Below, in pieces: positions 48,221 through 58,600 of a stretch of DNA of 64,000 nt (position 1 is the stretch's first letter; every line of letters starts with the position of its first letter). The notes beneath the pieces were generated by a model. It was not told where the DNA came from. It saw only the letters and a program-made list of their open reading frames with translations, and did no database searches. A program made the translations under genes and the position numbers. Location of the stretch: assembly GCF_033439725.1 (NCBI RefSeq), contig NW_026944383.1, positions 7,998,001-8,062,000 of the forward strand, in the 5' to 3' direction. Source of the DNA: Neurospora tetraspora. Its lineage: Eukaryota > Ascomycota > Sordariomycetes > Sordariales > Sordariaceae.

Positions 48221-50998
48221 TCAAAACCCATAAAACCCCCTAACCCTACCCAACCTCTCCACCCCCTCCCCATACCCCAGAAACTCACAAAGCATGCCTC
48301 CCTCGTCAAACACTCTCTTCATCTCCCCCTCCACTTGCTGGCTCCAACAAACCGCTCCGTTTCTGCTCTCCTCCAACATCTCAAACCCTCCACCTCCCTC
48401 CTCGCTATTTCTTCTTCTCCTCCACATATACCCCTCCTCATTCAAGGAACCCTTGTCAAAATTCTCCCAAGGACTTGGATCCCGCTCTCGGCGATAAAAA
48501 GAAGGAGATGGGCGATTCCACTGTCCTCCTCTTCCGCTTGCGGCCATATTTTCCATCAAGGAAGAAACACCGAAACCGGGGATCGATGAGGAACCAACTG
48601 ACGTCCCGGCGGATGTCGAATCTGGGTTTGGTAGTACGGTGGAGGAGGGATTGGGAGCAACAGCAAAAGCCACAGTCTCCGCCCACTCCAAAAGCCAGTA
48701 CATGTTTTGCGCGGTATGGAGTTCTATGCTGTCGATGTCGTGCAGCCGGAGCGATTGAGAGCGCGACCAGAGGAGGGTGCAGATTTGGGAGATGTTGGGG
48801 AGGAGGGAGGATGTACACTGGAGTTCCGGTTGAGGATGGGGATGGGGATGGGGCGAGGAGGAAGAGGAGGAAGGGGTTGTGGTGGTGCGCTTTTGCGTTC
48901 GGTTTTGGCTGCGTTTGCCTTTACCTCTGCAACGCTGCTGCCGTGAATATGGTGCTGGTGGTGGTGAGGGTGAGGAGGAGGAGGAGGAACTGGAACTGGA
49001 AGAGGCATGACGTTGGTTAAGTTTGCGTATCCTCCTCGCCTTTCGTGCAGACGCGGACCGGGTCTCGTTCACAGACGAGATATTGGTGTTCGGGCTGTCA
49101 CCCCCACGAGCCCCCCGATTCACGCAATGCGCCCTAATATACCGCTTAGTAGCCTCAAGACAAGTGTCTTGCACCATCTGAATAGCCTGCCGGTATTGCT
49201 CCTCTCTCAGTTGCGAAGCCGACAATGACGGCGCGGATCCAGGACCATATCTCGCCGACGAACTGGATCCAGGGACAGGTGCCGATGATGCTGATGCTGA
49301 TGATGAAAAGGGGTGACACCACTCCTGATCGGTATAAGGAAAGAAAGGTGAAGATCGATGGGCATTACCGGGTGCATCGTCATCTCTCTCCTGTCCACAG
49401 CTGTAACTGTTTTCGTAGTGACTGCTGACTTCTCCTTCTTCACTGCTGCCTGAGATGGTTGTCCAGCCTTCTTCTCTTTCCTCGGAAGATCCTCGGTGTT
49501 GATGTTGTTCCTGCTGAGCAGCAATACTAACACCCTGAGCCCGAGTCTGCTCTTGGCCACCAGCTAAACTCCAAAACCCCTGCCCTCTTCGTTCCCTACT
49601 CCGTTCCCGGCTTTCCTCCCGATCCCGATCCAAAGCCATCTGCCAATTCCTCTTCTTCAACTGTCTACCCACTCCTCTCAGTGAAGGCCGGGAAACCGTT
49701 CCACTTAAACACCGATTTGGAGTCGGGAACAAGAGACGACGAGGTGTCGGAACCCGGGTCAAGGGGCTGATACTCCGTGATGACGGGAGATTGTCATGGG
49801 GACCGGAGGATTCATACCCATTCCCAGTATCGTTGTTGATGGTACCGTTGTACATGGGAATCTGAGCGAAGATGGCGGAGGGTGAAGGCGAGAGACCTGG
49901 TTCTTGCTTGATTTTGACGGTTATTGTTGTTTCTGTTTCTGTCTCTGTCTCCGCTGAAGCTGAAGCTGAGCCTGGACGAAAGGTGGGACCTGAGGTTGAG
50001 GTTTTGAGTCTCTTTGGGGAGCGAGAATGGGAAGCCGAAGAGGAGGAAATAGGGGCGCTGCTGGGTTGTTCGTCTTTGGTTTCTTCGTTTCCGTTTCTGT
50101 TTCTGTTCCCGTTTCCGTTTCCGTTTCCGTTTCCGTTTCCGTTTCCGTTTTGGCTTCCATAAGTTCGACCAGATTCTTTATCATCCATTTCCCAAGCACG
50201 AGCCCTCCTCGCCTTAGCCTTAGCCTTCGAAGACCTCGAAGATCTCGAAGATCTCGAAGCAGAAGCAGAAGAAGAAGACGGCCCATCCCACCTAATGGGT
50301 TTGAACAGGCCCATCTTTGGCATTATTGTTGCTTCCATCCCCATCCCCATACCCATGGCCGTACCCACACTTGGCACCACCGGCGGCATCACAACCCTCT
50401 CCATCACTCCCTCGCCCCTCTCTTCCCAGGCGCCACTGCCACTCTCCAACTCATTCTCCATCCTTTCCGTTGGCATCCTCGGCTCCCACTTCTTCATTGG
50501 TATTGATACCAAAACCGGACTAGACGATCCCTCCTCTTGGTTGACCACCACTGAAAACTCACTAGAGCCTCTAGAACCTCTAGAACCTCTGGAATTCCTA
50601 GGTTTGGCCCCGCTGTCATCATTCAATTCCAACGGTGGTGGTACCAACTTTGACGGTCCTGGTCCCATAGTCATCGTCGATTGCCGCTGGCGTCTATGCT
50701 CCTCAAAGCCCGGTGCTGGTTGCGGTAGACTTGGTGCCTGTAGGCTAGGTAAACTAGGTAGGTAAGTAGGGAACGACTGCTCAACAGGCCTAGAGGGGCC
50801 GTAGCCCATTGTCCCTGATGGATAAGCGAGTGTTGACGTTATCTCGTTGGAGATAGAAGGAACAAAGATGCTGGTGGTATTGGCGGAATTGTAAATGAAG
50901 TCGCTTGGTGATGCTGGGGCGTAGTACGGAGGGACTTCTGAAGCCGGGGGGTGTTGCTGGTGGTTAAATGGCCGGTAGTAGTAACTGTGTTGATCCAT
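48221..50998 (-). CDS. Ser-rich protein of unknown function
   Basis: This is a single exon of 925 aa starting at MDQHSYYYRPFNHQQ; the open frame continues upstream but only with a non-ATG start. I do not recognise the family. Most of the protein is low-complexity: Ser-rich runs, a (Gly-Asn)n tract, a Thr-Glu run and basic SRSSRSSRSS stretches. Two better-folded segments look conserved-like: REEQYRQAIQMVQDTCLEAT with KRYIRAHC, and LRLHDIDSIELHTAQNMYWL with LEWAETVAF. They could form a small helical domain near the C-terminus. No signal peptide or membrane segment is obvious. A nuclear or scaffold role would be a guess. The next gene upstream is ARPC1 on the same strand. Confidence 0.72.
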   Translation of the reverse strand: MDQHSYYYRPFNHQQHPPASEVPPYYAPASPSDFIYNSANTTSIFVPSISNEITSTLAYPSGTMGYGPSRPVEQSFPTYLPSLPSLQAPSLPQPAPGFEEHRRQRQSTMTMGPGPSKLVPPPLELNDDSGAKPRNSRGSRGSRGSSEFSVVVNQEEGSSSPVLVSIPMKKWEPRMPTERMENELESGSGAWEERGEGVMERVVMPPVVPSVGTAMGMGMGMEATIMPKMGLFKPIRWDGPSSSSASASRSSRSSRSSKAKAKARRARAWEMDDKESGRTYGSQNGNGNGNGNGNGNGNRNRNGNEETKDEQPSSAPISSSSASHSRSPKRLKTSTSGPTFRPGSASASAETETETETTITVKIKQEPGLSPSPSAIFAQIPMYNGTINNDTGNGYESSGPHDNLPSSRSISPLTRVPTPRRLLFPTPNRCLSGTVSRPSLRGVGRQLKKRNWQMALDRDREESRERSRERRGQGFWSLAGGQEQTRAQGVSIAAQQEQHQHRGSSEEREEGWTTISGSSEEGEVSSHYENSYSCGQERDDDAPGNAHRSSPFFPYTDQEWCHPFSSSASASSAPVPGSSSSARYGPGSAPSLSASQLREEQYRQAIQMVQDTCLEATKRYIRAHCVNRGARGGDSPNTNISSVNETRSASARKARRIRKLNQRHASSSSSSSSSSSPSPPPAPYSRQQRCRGKGKRSQNRTQKRTTTTPSSSSSSPHPHPHPQPELQCTSSLLPNISQICTLLWSRSQSLRLHDIDSIELHTAQNMYWLLEWAETVAFAVAPNPSSTVLPNPDSTSAGTSVGSSSIPGFGVSSLMENMAASGRGGQWNRPSPSFYRRERDPSPWENFDKGSLNEEGYMWRRRRNSEEGGGGFEMLEESRNGAVCWSQQVEGEMKRVFDEGGMLCEFLGYGEGVERLGRVRGFYGF
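50109..50152 (-). repeat. (CCGTTT)n hexamer repeat encoding Gly-Asn
   Basis: Tandem CCGTTT units on the plus strand read as alternating Gly and Asn codons on the minus strand in the Ser-rich orphan. An adjacent TTTCTGTTTCTG variant suggests slippage plus point change. Confidence 0.85.
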
Positions 50999-51699
50999 GG
51001 TTTGTTGTTTGGCTTCTGATGCCTCTTCTGACCCATTCAGCAGAGAAGTAGGCAGGCAGGCAAGATGAGGCAAAGCAAAGCAAGGCAAGTTGTTTGGATA
51101 GCTGAAAGCTGAAAGGGGCGCAAAAGAGACGTTCGGTTGATTACTTTACTTGAGAATTTGTTGAAGCCGGAAGGAGCGAAAGAACATAGATAGATAAATA
51201 ATCAACATAACAACACATGAGAATGAACTTTAACATCAGCATGCACCCGGTGCCAGTCGGTACCCTTATCCGCCTTTTATGGAAGTCATCAACAAGCTCC
51301 CGCGAATCGGAATGCGTCCGGCAAGCCATGATCGGTAGTCAATGAATCGCTTTGTATGATGTACCTGTATTTGTGTTGACTATGTGTCTGATTCACACAC
51401 ATCTTGCGGTATCGGCCGGGCGGTCATGACAAACGGACAACTCACTGTTGATAAGTGACATGATAGCTTTATACAATGGTGGATGGACAATCAATCACTT
51501 CGCGGATACCGGGAAGCACAGACAGGGCAGAAATCAAAGACCGGAAAGTCATCCGGTAAGAAAGCCTCTGGTAACGATCTTGATTCTGATGCATCACCAG
51601 CCATTCATTCTTACCCCATTAACATTAAATGTTACGCTTCGCTTGCTTGGCCTTTTGCTTCCATAGGTGTGCGTCTATGTCCTCTTTCATGGGGAAAGT
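50999..51699. other. Intergenic region upstream of Ser-rich orphan
   Basis: 700 bp with the orphan gene's promoter and leader and the ARPC1 3' flank. Repeated GGCAAAGCAAAGC-like units occur near 51060-51085. I see no gene. Confidence 0.45.
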
Positions 51700-52953
51700 C
51701 TAGGTGTGCCAGATGACGACTCTGCCGTCGACACCGCTCGCTGTTGTGTCAAGTTAGCATCAATAATTCTTGAAACCACATCAAGTATGTGAAACACCAA
51801 AGAAAAAAAAAAGGAATACTCACAGCTAAATTTGGTCACCCGTCCTCCACTCTCCTCAAACGGCCTCAGCATAGTAACCGTATTCTGATGCACCGTCTTC
51901 AACTTGGTATCATCGTTGCTGACCTTACCCTTCAAGTCCATCTGCTTGAACATGTTCAACGCAGACTCCTCCCTATCCTCACCACCAAGACCCGGTCTTC
52001 CAGCCTTGGCCTTCTCCAGCGTGCCCGCCAGCTGCCACCCTTGCTCGCCACCCTGGAAGCGGAACGCCTCGCAATCGTAACCCGCAGCAATGATCTCGGT
52101 CTCTCCGTTCCAGAAGAGACTCATGAAAGGCAAAAGTTGCGTGTTGATGCTGATCACCGCCTTGGGCGGCTGCTCGGGTGCAGAGGGGTAGACGACGGTG
52201 ATGGAGGAATCATGCGCCGCATACGCCAGAGCGTCTCCGCTCGGGCTGAACGCAACGGCATGCACCCATCCAGCAGAGTTATTCAAGAACTCGCCGCAGA
52301 CCGTGTTGAAAGGCAATCTCTCGCCCCAGGGGCTCGGCTCCGGGCGCTGGTCGGTGCCCTTGATGAAGGCCGAAAACACGCGGGCGTGGGCATCGGTGGA
52401 GCCGGCAGCGAGAAGGACGGAGTTGGGATGCCACGCGACAGAGGTGATGGTCGACCGGATCGGCTTCTTCAGGTGCTTGGATACCCACCAGTCGTTTTCC
52501 TCCTCGAAGTAGCAGATGGCGATGACGCGGTCGCCGGAGCCGACGGCGAACTTGGCCTCCGAGGGAGACCAGCGGACGAAGGTGGCGGCGCGGGAGATGC
52601 GGAGGAGCACGAGGGTGGGCTTGTAACCGGTGGGGGAGGGTTCCCAGACGAGGGCGTTGCGGTCTGTGAGTTGGGGTTGGTTGTTAGTTTGGTTGGATGG
52701 TGAGAGTGGACAAGTGAAAGGGGGGCTCACCCTGGGAGCAGGTCACAATGCGCCCGGTGTTGGGAGCAATGTCGACGCTGGTGACGAGCTTGTCATGGCC
52801 CTTGAGCTCGTCCTTGAGCTTGAAGGCATTGCCGACTCTGCCGTAGAGCTCGACCTGAGTGTCGCGGGCAATGGCCAAGGTTTGGCGATCGGCCGAGAAC
52901 GAGTGGTCGGCAATGGGGTGGTGGAAGAGATGGTGGACCTCGGGAGCAGCCAT
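51700..52953 (-). CDS. arpc1: Arp2/3 complex subunit 1 (ARPC1/Arc40, Sop2 family)
   Basis: There are three exons, 52953-52731, 52663-51824 and 51740-51700 (367 aa). The final exon encodes only the last thirteen residues (…VDGRVVIWHT), closing the last WD40 blade; all phases agree. The protein is a seven-blade WD40 propeller with DKLVTSVDIAPNTGRIVTCS, DRNALVWE, ITSVAWHPNSVLLAAGSTDAH and GWVHAVAFSPSGDALAYAAHD. The block WVSKHLKKPIRSTI is typical of ARPC1. It is the scaffold subunit that helps the Arp2/3 complex nucleate branched actin at endocytic patches and growing tips. Length is normal. It is divergent from the RRM gene, with 555 bp between the starts. Confidence 0.95.
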
Positions 52954-53508
52954 TGTGAGTTGTTAGGTGGGTATAGGATATGCGATAGGAGTATAGCTCT
53001 CTACTACCGCGCTCGGAATCGGGGACGGTGATGACGGAGAGTGATGTTTTGTGGTTCGGTGGTGTCGGAGCCGGATGTTGTAAGTGGAAAGGGGGAGCTG
53101 CCCGGGAACGGGGAACGGGAGAGCTCCGTAACTACAGCGGGCTGGACGCCTGATAATGAGGTCAGACCGCCAGGCTCCAGGGGAACCGTTGCGGCTGCGT
53201 AGTGGGGTTGGCTGCGGGTTGACTGACGCTGCCAAGCGCGCTGCCGGCCGGGTCTGGTCCACTTGTAACAAGCTCTCGAGCAAGCTGCACCCACGCCCGT
53301 GGGGTTCGCCGATTGTTTGTAGGCTGGAGGCTGGCCGCTGTCTCCAATTTTTGACCAGCAATTGTCATTAAAGACTGAACATCATACATTCGGCCGACGA
53401 AGACACGATTGACGACACGAGTAGCCCACGACATATTGAAAGTTTACGCGACAATCCAAAACCTGCATTTACAAACACCAACATCGGCTCCCGAATTCCT
53501 ACGCGGCA
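52954..53508. promoter_or_regulatory. Divergent promoter, ARPC1 / RRM gene
   Basis: 555 bp between two outward-facing start codons. No repeat, RNA gene or obvious TATA box was seen. Two housekeeping genes probably share this control region. Confidence 0.5.
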
Positions 53509-54153
53509 ATGGCTACGCGTACTGCTCCCCCCGCGGGCCTCCCGCAAAAGGTGGTCTCGAACCCGCCAAACCAGACCCTCTACGTCGCCAACCTACCCTC
53601 AGCCAAGATTCAGAAAGACGACCTCCGTACAGCACTATACATGCTCTTCTCCACCTACGGCCCCGTTCTCGATGTCGTCGCTCTCAAGACCATGAAGATG
53701 CGCGGGCAAGCACACATTGTCTACCGGGACATTCAGACAGCAACACAGGCGATGAGGTCACTTGACGGCATGGAGTTTTTGGGCCGGAAAATGGTGAGCT
53801 CTTCTATATCTTTCCAGTAATTAGTTGATGCTAACCCGGGCTGTGTCTAGAAAATTACCTACGCCAAGGGTCGCTCCAACATCATCGCCAAACTCGACGG
53901 CACTCTCGTGCCACCCAAGGCCGCCGCCGCCGTAGCCCTTACCACGGTCCAACAGAGCATCTTCAGTGCCCCCGTACCGGGCGCGCCTAGTACCGAGAGC
54001 CCAGCACCACAAGGTTCGCCAGCCAAGCCTCCCGGGACAGAGACAGCTACACCGGCAGAGGAGAACCGGGGAACGAAGCGGCCACGCGAGGAGGAGGAAG
54101 AGGAGGAGAGTGATTCGGATGTTGCTATGGAGGAAGATAGCGACGAGGACTGA
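53509..54153 (+). CDS. U1A/U2B''-type snRNP protein, single RRM
   Basis: There are two exons, 53509-53793 and 53851-54153 (195 aa). The RRM covers about residues 20-100: RNP2 is LYVANL and RNP1 is RGQAHIVY, the latter typical of the U1A/U2B'' family. The intron falls after GMEFLGRKM, just before KITYAKGRSN, the last strand of the domain. The protein ends in an acidic tail (EEEEEEE, DSDVAMEEDSDED). Only one RRM is present, as in yeast Msl1. It should bind U2 (or U1) snRNA stem-loops in the spliceosome. Which snRNA it prefers cannot be settled here. Confidence 0.9.
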
Positions 54154-54315
54154 TGCATGTCCTCTGTGGCATTTGCTTCTGAACAAGATACCAGCTTGCT
54201 GTGGGAGGATATGATGAAGGCAAAGAGGGCGCAATGAGACGGACCGAGACAAGGGCAACCGATCTCGCCCAAAGTCTATACATGAAAGGCCGTCCGCGCG
54301 CACCGCTCTACTCCC

Positions 54316-55411
54316 TCAAGAAGAGGGTTCCAGTGCCATCTCCTTCGGGACCCAAAGGCTGACACAGCCACCGACGAGTCCAAGCCAAACCATCAGGTAG
54401 GTCTCGATCGAGACATTCTCAAAGGTCGACATGGCCTCGCCAAGGAGACAAGGGTGGACGAAGAAGGTGGGAACGCCTGTGATGGGATGATACTGTTTGT
54501 TTGGCCGAAATAATTCAAAAGAAGGGACATTCGTGTGTTAGTATAGGCACCTCTTTTTTTTTTCTCGTTTCTCATATCATCATTCTCACATGTTTTCACA
54601 ACAACAACAAAGTCACAAAGAGCAAGAAGAAGAGTTCAGCCCTAGTTAACTTTTTCGTGTTTTCAACAGCGAAAGATTGAATCCCAAAACACACAAAACA
54701 CAAATACGAAGAACGAGATGAGAAGAGAAAAGGACTTACATCAGCTGAGATACCACCCACGGAACCGGCGCGGCGGAGTCCATCTTTAAACTGATCGGGT
54801 ACGAGACGTCGGAAGACAGTGTCGATGTTGAAAGCTGGTTCGTCCGCGGGTAGTCCGTTTAACGAAAACCATAGGCAAGGCGCTTGATATGTCGGGTGAA
54901 GGTGTATCTCGTATGTGACGTAGCCGTAGGTTGTCTTTGCCGACTCGTTCAATCTAGAAGGCAAAACCATAGCCTTCTCCCAATGGAAACTCCATATCAG
55001 CATCCCACGCCCCTTTTCAAGACTTTCTCTCAAGAAAAAACATACCTCATCATCATCATCCTCAACCTCCATCCCACTCTCATCCCCCCGACAACCTGAC
55101 CCCTCCTCGTCCCTCACCGACACACTCGGCCCCAGTCCAGGCCCATCAAAACTCAGATTATCCAAAAACTCGGACAACCCATCATCATCCAGATTCACCT
55201 CCAACGGCCGCGTGATCTGGATAAACGTGCTGTACTCCGGGTCCGAAGGAAAGACAAAGTGGGTGTTGAGCGCCGAGCGCACGCGCAGCTTCCATTGGCG
55301 GCGGAGCGGGCCGAGGGTCGCTTGGCTGTAGCGCCGGTCGAGGTGGTGGGCGGCTTCGGCGAACTCGGAGGGGGTGAGGTGGTGGTAGTTTTCTATCTGG
55401 CTTGAGTACAT
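54316..55411 (-). CDS. atg10: Atg10, E2-like enzyme for Atg12-Atg5 conjugation
   Basis: There are two exons, 55411-54740 and 54492-54316 (282 aa), separated by a 247-nt intron with a CTAAC branch site. The splice joins GGISAD to YHPITGVPTFFVHPC, which contains the catalytic Cys of the Atg3/Atg10 family. Upstream, the block YEIHLHPTYQAPCLWFSLNG is characteristic. An acidic loop (EVEDDDDEVCF) precedes it. The enzyme accepts activated Atg12 from Atg7 and transfers it to Atg5 during autophagosome formation. Its frame continues 144 bp into the intron, so a model without splicing would miss the catalytic Cys. Two TTAGGG units lie upstream of the start. Confidence 0.92.
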
Positions 55412-56179
55412 GGCGGCTGGTCTTTGAGTGGTGCAGTATGAGGGTGAAGTGATGGTGAGGTGTTGAAGTTTGAATCGGAGTCAGCCGGGAGTAATTAATG
55501 ACCCACCTAACCCTGATCATTAATTACACCCCTAACCCTAGCCCCCTTTTACAAAGAGCGGGGCCCCACGACGTCGTGGTAACGCGTCAAAGCTCAAGCT
55601 GTCCTCTTTGGCGTTAACGTACGAGGTCAGCAAGGTTCTTGGCTTCTTGGATAATCTCGTTATTGAGCCGACATGCATTTGGTTTGTGGTGTGGTTGAAC
55701 ACTGAGGCACATCTGACCGTTGGCAGGTTATAAATACATATGTACATGTGCATAGATATGTCAGGCAATTCCAAAGTACCATGTAAGAGCGGATGTACAG
55801 AAGCAGAAGCAAAAGCAGCTCCATGCTCCATCCATCTCCAATAAGTGGAAGGTCCGCAGCGGCTCTCCTTCCCTGTGCAGCTTGACCGCTCAAAGTTTGA
55901 AAAAAGTTCGGTCTGCATTTGTTCTTTGAAACTTGCTCCTCCTTATCCGTTTGCGAATAACGTCAATATAAACAATTACCTCTGCTCTTGTTAAATCCAT
56001 CCGATCTCAAAAGACCCTTTAATGACCACCTATCGTGGCGATTCCATTGTCTCAGTCCAGCAACCAAGCTCCCGTGGCCCAAAGCGCACTAACAACAACA
56101 CTAATCCCTCCCACCAATGCAACTGAAATATAGCGCCAACTCCCCACCACCGTGACCACCCTCTTAACAAACCTCGGGA
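55412..56179. promoter_or_regulatory. Divergent promoter, atg10 / alpha-mannosidase
   Basis: 768 bp between outward-facing genes. It carries telomere-like CCTAACCCT at 55506-55514 and CCCTAACCCTAG at 55530-55541, close to atg10. A short uORF (56117-56155) precedes the mannosidase ATG. No separate gene is supported. Confidence 0.5.
55506..55541 (-). promoter_or_regulatory. Telobox-like TTAGGG units upstream of atg10
   Basis: On the minus strand the two sites read CTAGGGTTAGGG and AGGGTTAGG, about 95-130 bp before the atg10 ATG. TTAGGG is the Neurospora telomere unit. Interstitial copies in promoters are bound by Tbf1/Myb-type factors in other fungi. Confidence 0.4.
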
Positions 56180-58600
56180 ATGAACCGCGTCCGCGATCCA
56201 TTCAACCTCCACAACCTCACCTTAAACCGGCCGGGTACCATTGCCGCCATCAACATCCTCCGCGCAACCGCCACCACTGCCGCCACCGAGTTCCGCGACC
56301 GCGCCGAAAAAGCCGCCGCGAGCGCCGCCCAACAGGCCGTCGAGACCGCTGCCAAAGCCGCCGAGTTCGCAGAGCAGGCTGCTGAACGCACGCGCGACGC
56401 CATCGGCGCTGTAGCCGAAGCCGCCGAAGCCGCTGCCAAGGAAGTCGAGAGGGCGCTTGATCAGGGCTTTCAGAGCCAGTCAGACTTAGAGCAGGGTGTG
56501 TTACTGCCGGCTGCTGAAGAGCCACCAGAAGAGGAGGACATAGAGGACCAGATGGCCTCTTTCTCGATCCCACGACACGTGCCGTCGTTTACGGACCCCG
56601 TGCGCCAAGCTGAAGACCGATTGTGGGCTGCCACCCGCCAACGGGCAGGCCAAGGAGCCGGAGGAGGGGTACTAGGAGGAGTACAAGATAAAGTCGGGGG
56701 GTTCCTGAACCCAGATCGAACATCGTTACCCATGTATAAGGATAAACCGTATGGATACGGTCCAGGCGGGGGGAGACCCAGGCCGCTGTTGAGGAAAAAG
56801 AGGGTGTTGGGGTTCTTGACGTTGGTGGTGCTGGGGCTCTTGTGGTTTACAGGCTTCTTTGATGAGCATCATGAGCGAGCGGTGGCGAAGCTGGGGGATT
56901 GGGGGTGGTTGAGCTCGGATACGAAGGCGAGGAGTAAGGCTGATTGGTTGAGGAGGAGGGAGAGGGTTGTTGAGGCTATGGAGCTGAGTTGGGATGCTTA
57001 TGAGAGATATGCGTGGGGTATGTCACTGTCACTTTGGAGGCTACATGGCATGGCTAACCTTGTGTGATTAGGTTATGATGAGTTTCACCCTGTGTCGAAA
57101 ACGGGCCGGAATATGGCCCCCAAGGGTCTGGGTTGGATCATTATCGATTCGCTAGACACCTTGATGATCATGAACCTGACTTCGCGGGTCACTCATGCCC
57201 GAGAATGGATCTCCAAGTCGTTGACCTGGGATCAGGACCAAGACGTCAACACCTTCGAGACCACCATCCGCATGTTGGGCGGTCTCTTGTCGGCCTACTA
57301 CCTCAGCACCGAGTACCCGAACCTAGCACCCATCACCGACGACGACATTGGTGCCCCCGGTGAGGACCTTTATCTTGAAAAGGCCCGCGACCTCGCCGAC
57401 CGGCTCATGTCCGCCTTTGACACGCCCTCCGGCATCCCCTACGCCAGCGTCAACCTCGGTAAATTCCAAGGCCTGCCCTCGCACGCCGACAACGGTGCCT
57501 CCTCCACCGCTGAAGCCACCACCCTCCAGCTCGAGTTCAAGTACCTCGCCAACCTGACAGGCGAAAAGGACTTCTGGGACCGCTCCGAAAAGGTCATGCA
57601 AGTGCTAGACGACAACCAAGCCCCCGACGGCCTCGTGCCCATCTACATCCAGCCCAGCACGGGGCACTTCCACACTTCCAACATCCGTCTGGGCTCGCGC
57701 GGCGATTCCTACTACGAGTACCTGATCAAGCAGTACCTCCAAACGAAAAAGGCCGAACCCGTCTACCAAGACATGTGGAACGACGCTCTCCACGGCATCC
57801 GCAAGCACCTCGTCACCTACACTGAGAACTCGGGCTTCACCATCGTCGGCGAACGTCCCAACGGTCTCAAGGGAAATCTCTCCCCCAAAATGGACCACCT
57901 CGTCTGCTTCCTCCCCGGCACCATCGCGCTCGCCGCCACCGAAGGGCTTTCGGAGCGCGAAGCGCGCAAGAAGCCTGGGTTCTGGAACAAGCAGCGCGAG
58001 GCAGACATGAAGCTCGCCCGCGAGCTGGTGCAGACCTGCTGGGGCATGTACCGGTACATGGCGACGGGGTTAGCAGCCGAAATCACCTACTTCAAGATCC
58101 CCTCCGACCCCCTTCCCGAGTCTTCCTCGCAGCATACCAGCCCGCCAGACTCCATCTTCGACGACCCCGCCGGCCCTGAGGCGACCTGGCGCAAAGATTA
58201 CGAAGTCCACCACTTCGACGCGCACAACCTCCAACGGCCCGAAACCGTCGAATCGCTCTTCTACATGTACCGCATCACGGGCGACGTCAAGTACCGCGAG
58301 TGGGGGTGGGAGATGTTCAAGTCGTTTGTCAATTATACGGCGGTCGAAGACGGCGGCGGGTTTACGAGCTTGTCGAATGCGAACGTGATCCCCCCCGTGA
58401 CCAAGGATAATATGGAGAGTTTCTGGATGGCGGAGACGCTCAAGTACTTTTATTTGCTGTTTAGTCCGGAGGACTTACTGCCGCTCGATAAGGTCGTGTT
58501 TAATACCGAGGCGCATCCGTTGCCGGTTTTTGAGGTGGGGAGGTTGTTGAAGACTGGGTGGGAGAGGAAGGCGAGGACGGGGGAGACGAAGAGTGCGTAA
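56180..58600 (+). CDS. GH47 alpha-1,2-mannosidase (Mns1 type)
   Basis: There are two exons, 56180-57017 and 57072-58600 (788 aa). The junction gives YAWGYDEFHPVSKTGRNMA, the conserved entry to the GH47 barrel. Family blocks follow: LGWIIIDSLDTLMIMNL, TFETTIRMLGGLL, AEATTLQLEFKYLANLTG, FLPGTIALA, HHFDAHNLQRPETVES and VFNTEAHPLPVF, including the Thr near the calcium site. One membrane anchor (FLTLVVLGLLWFTGFF, about residues 212-228) makes it a type II protein of the ER or Golgi. It trims alpha-1,2-linked mannose from N-glycans. The cytosolic part before the anchor is unusually long, about 210 residues, with an Ala/Glu/Lys-rich amphipathic helix at about 29-95. Confidence 0.92.
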
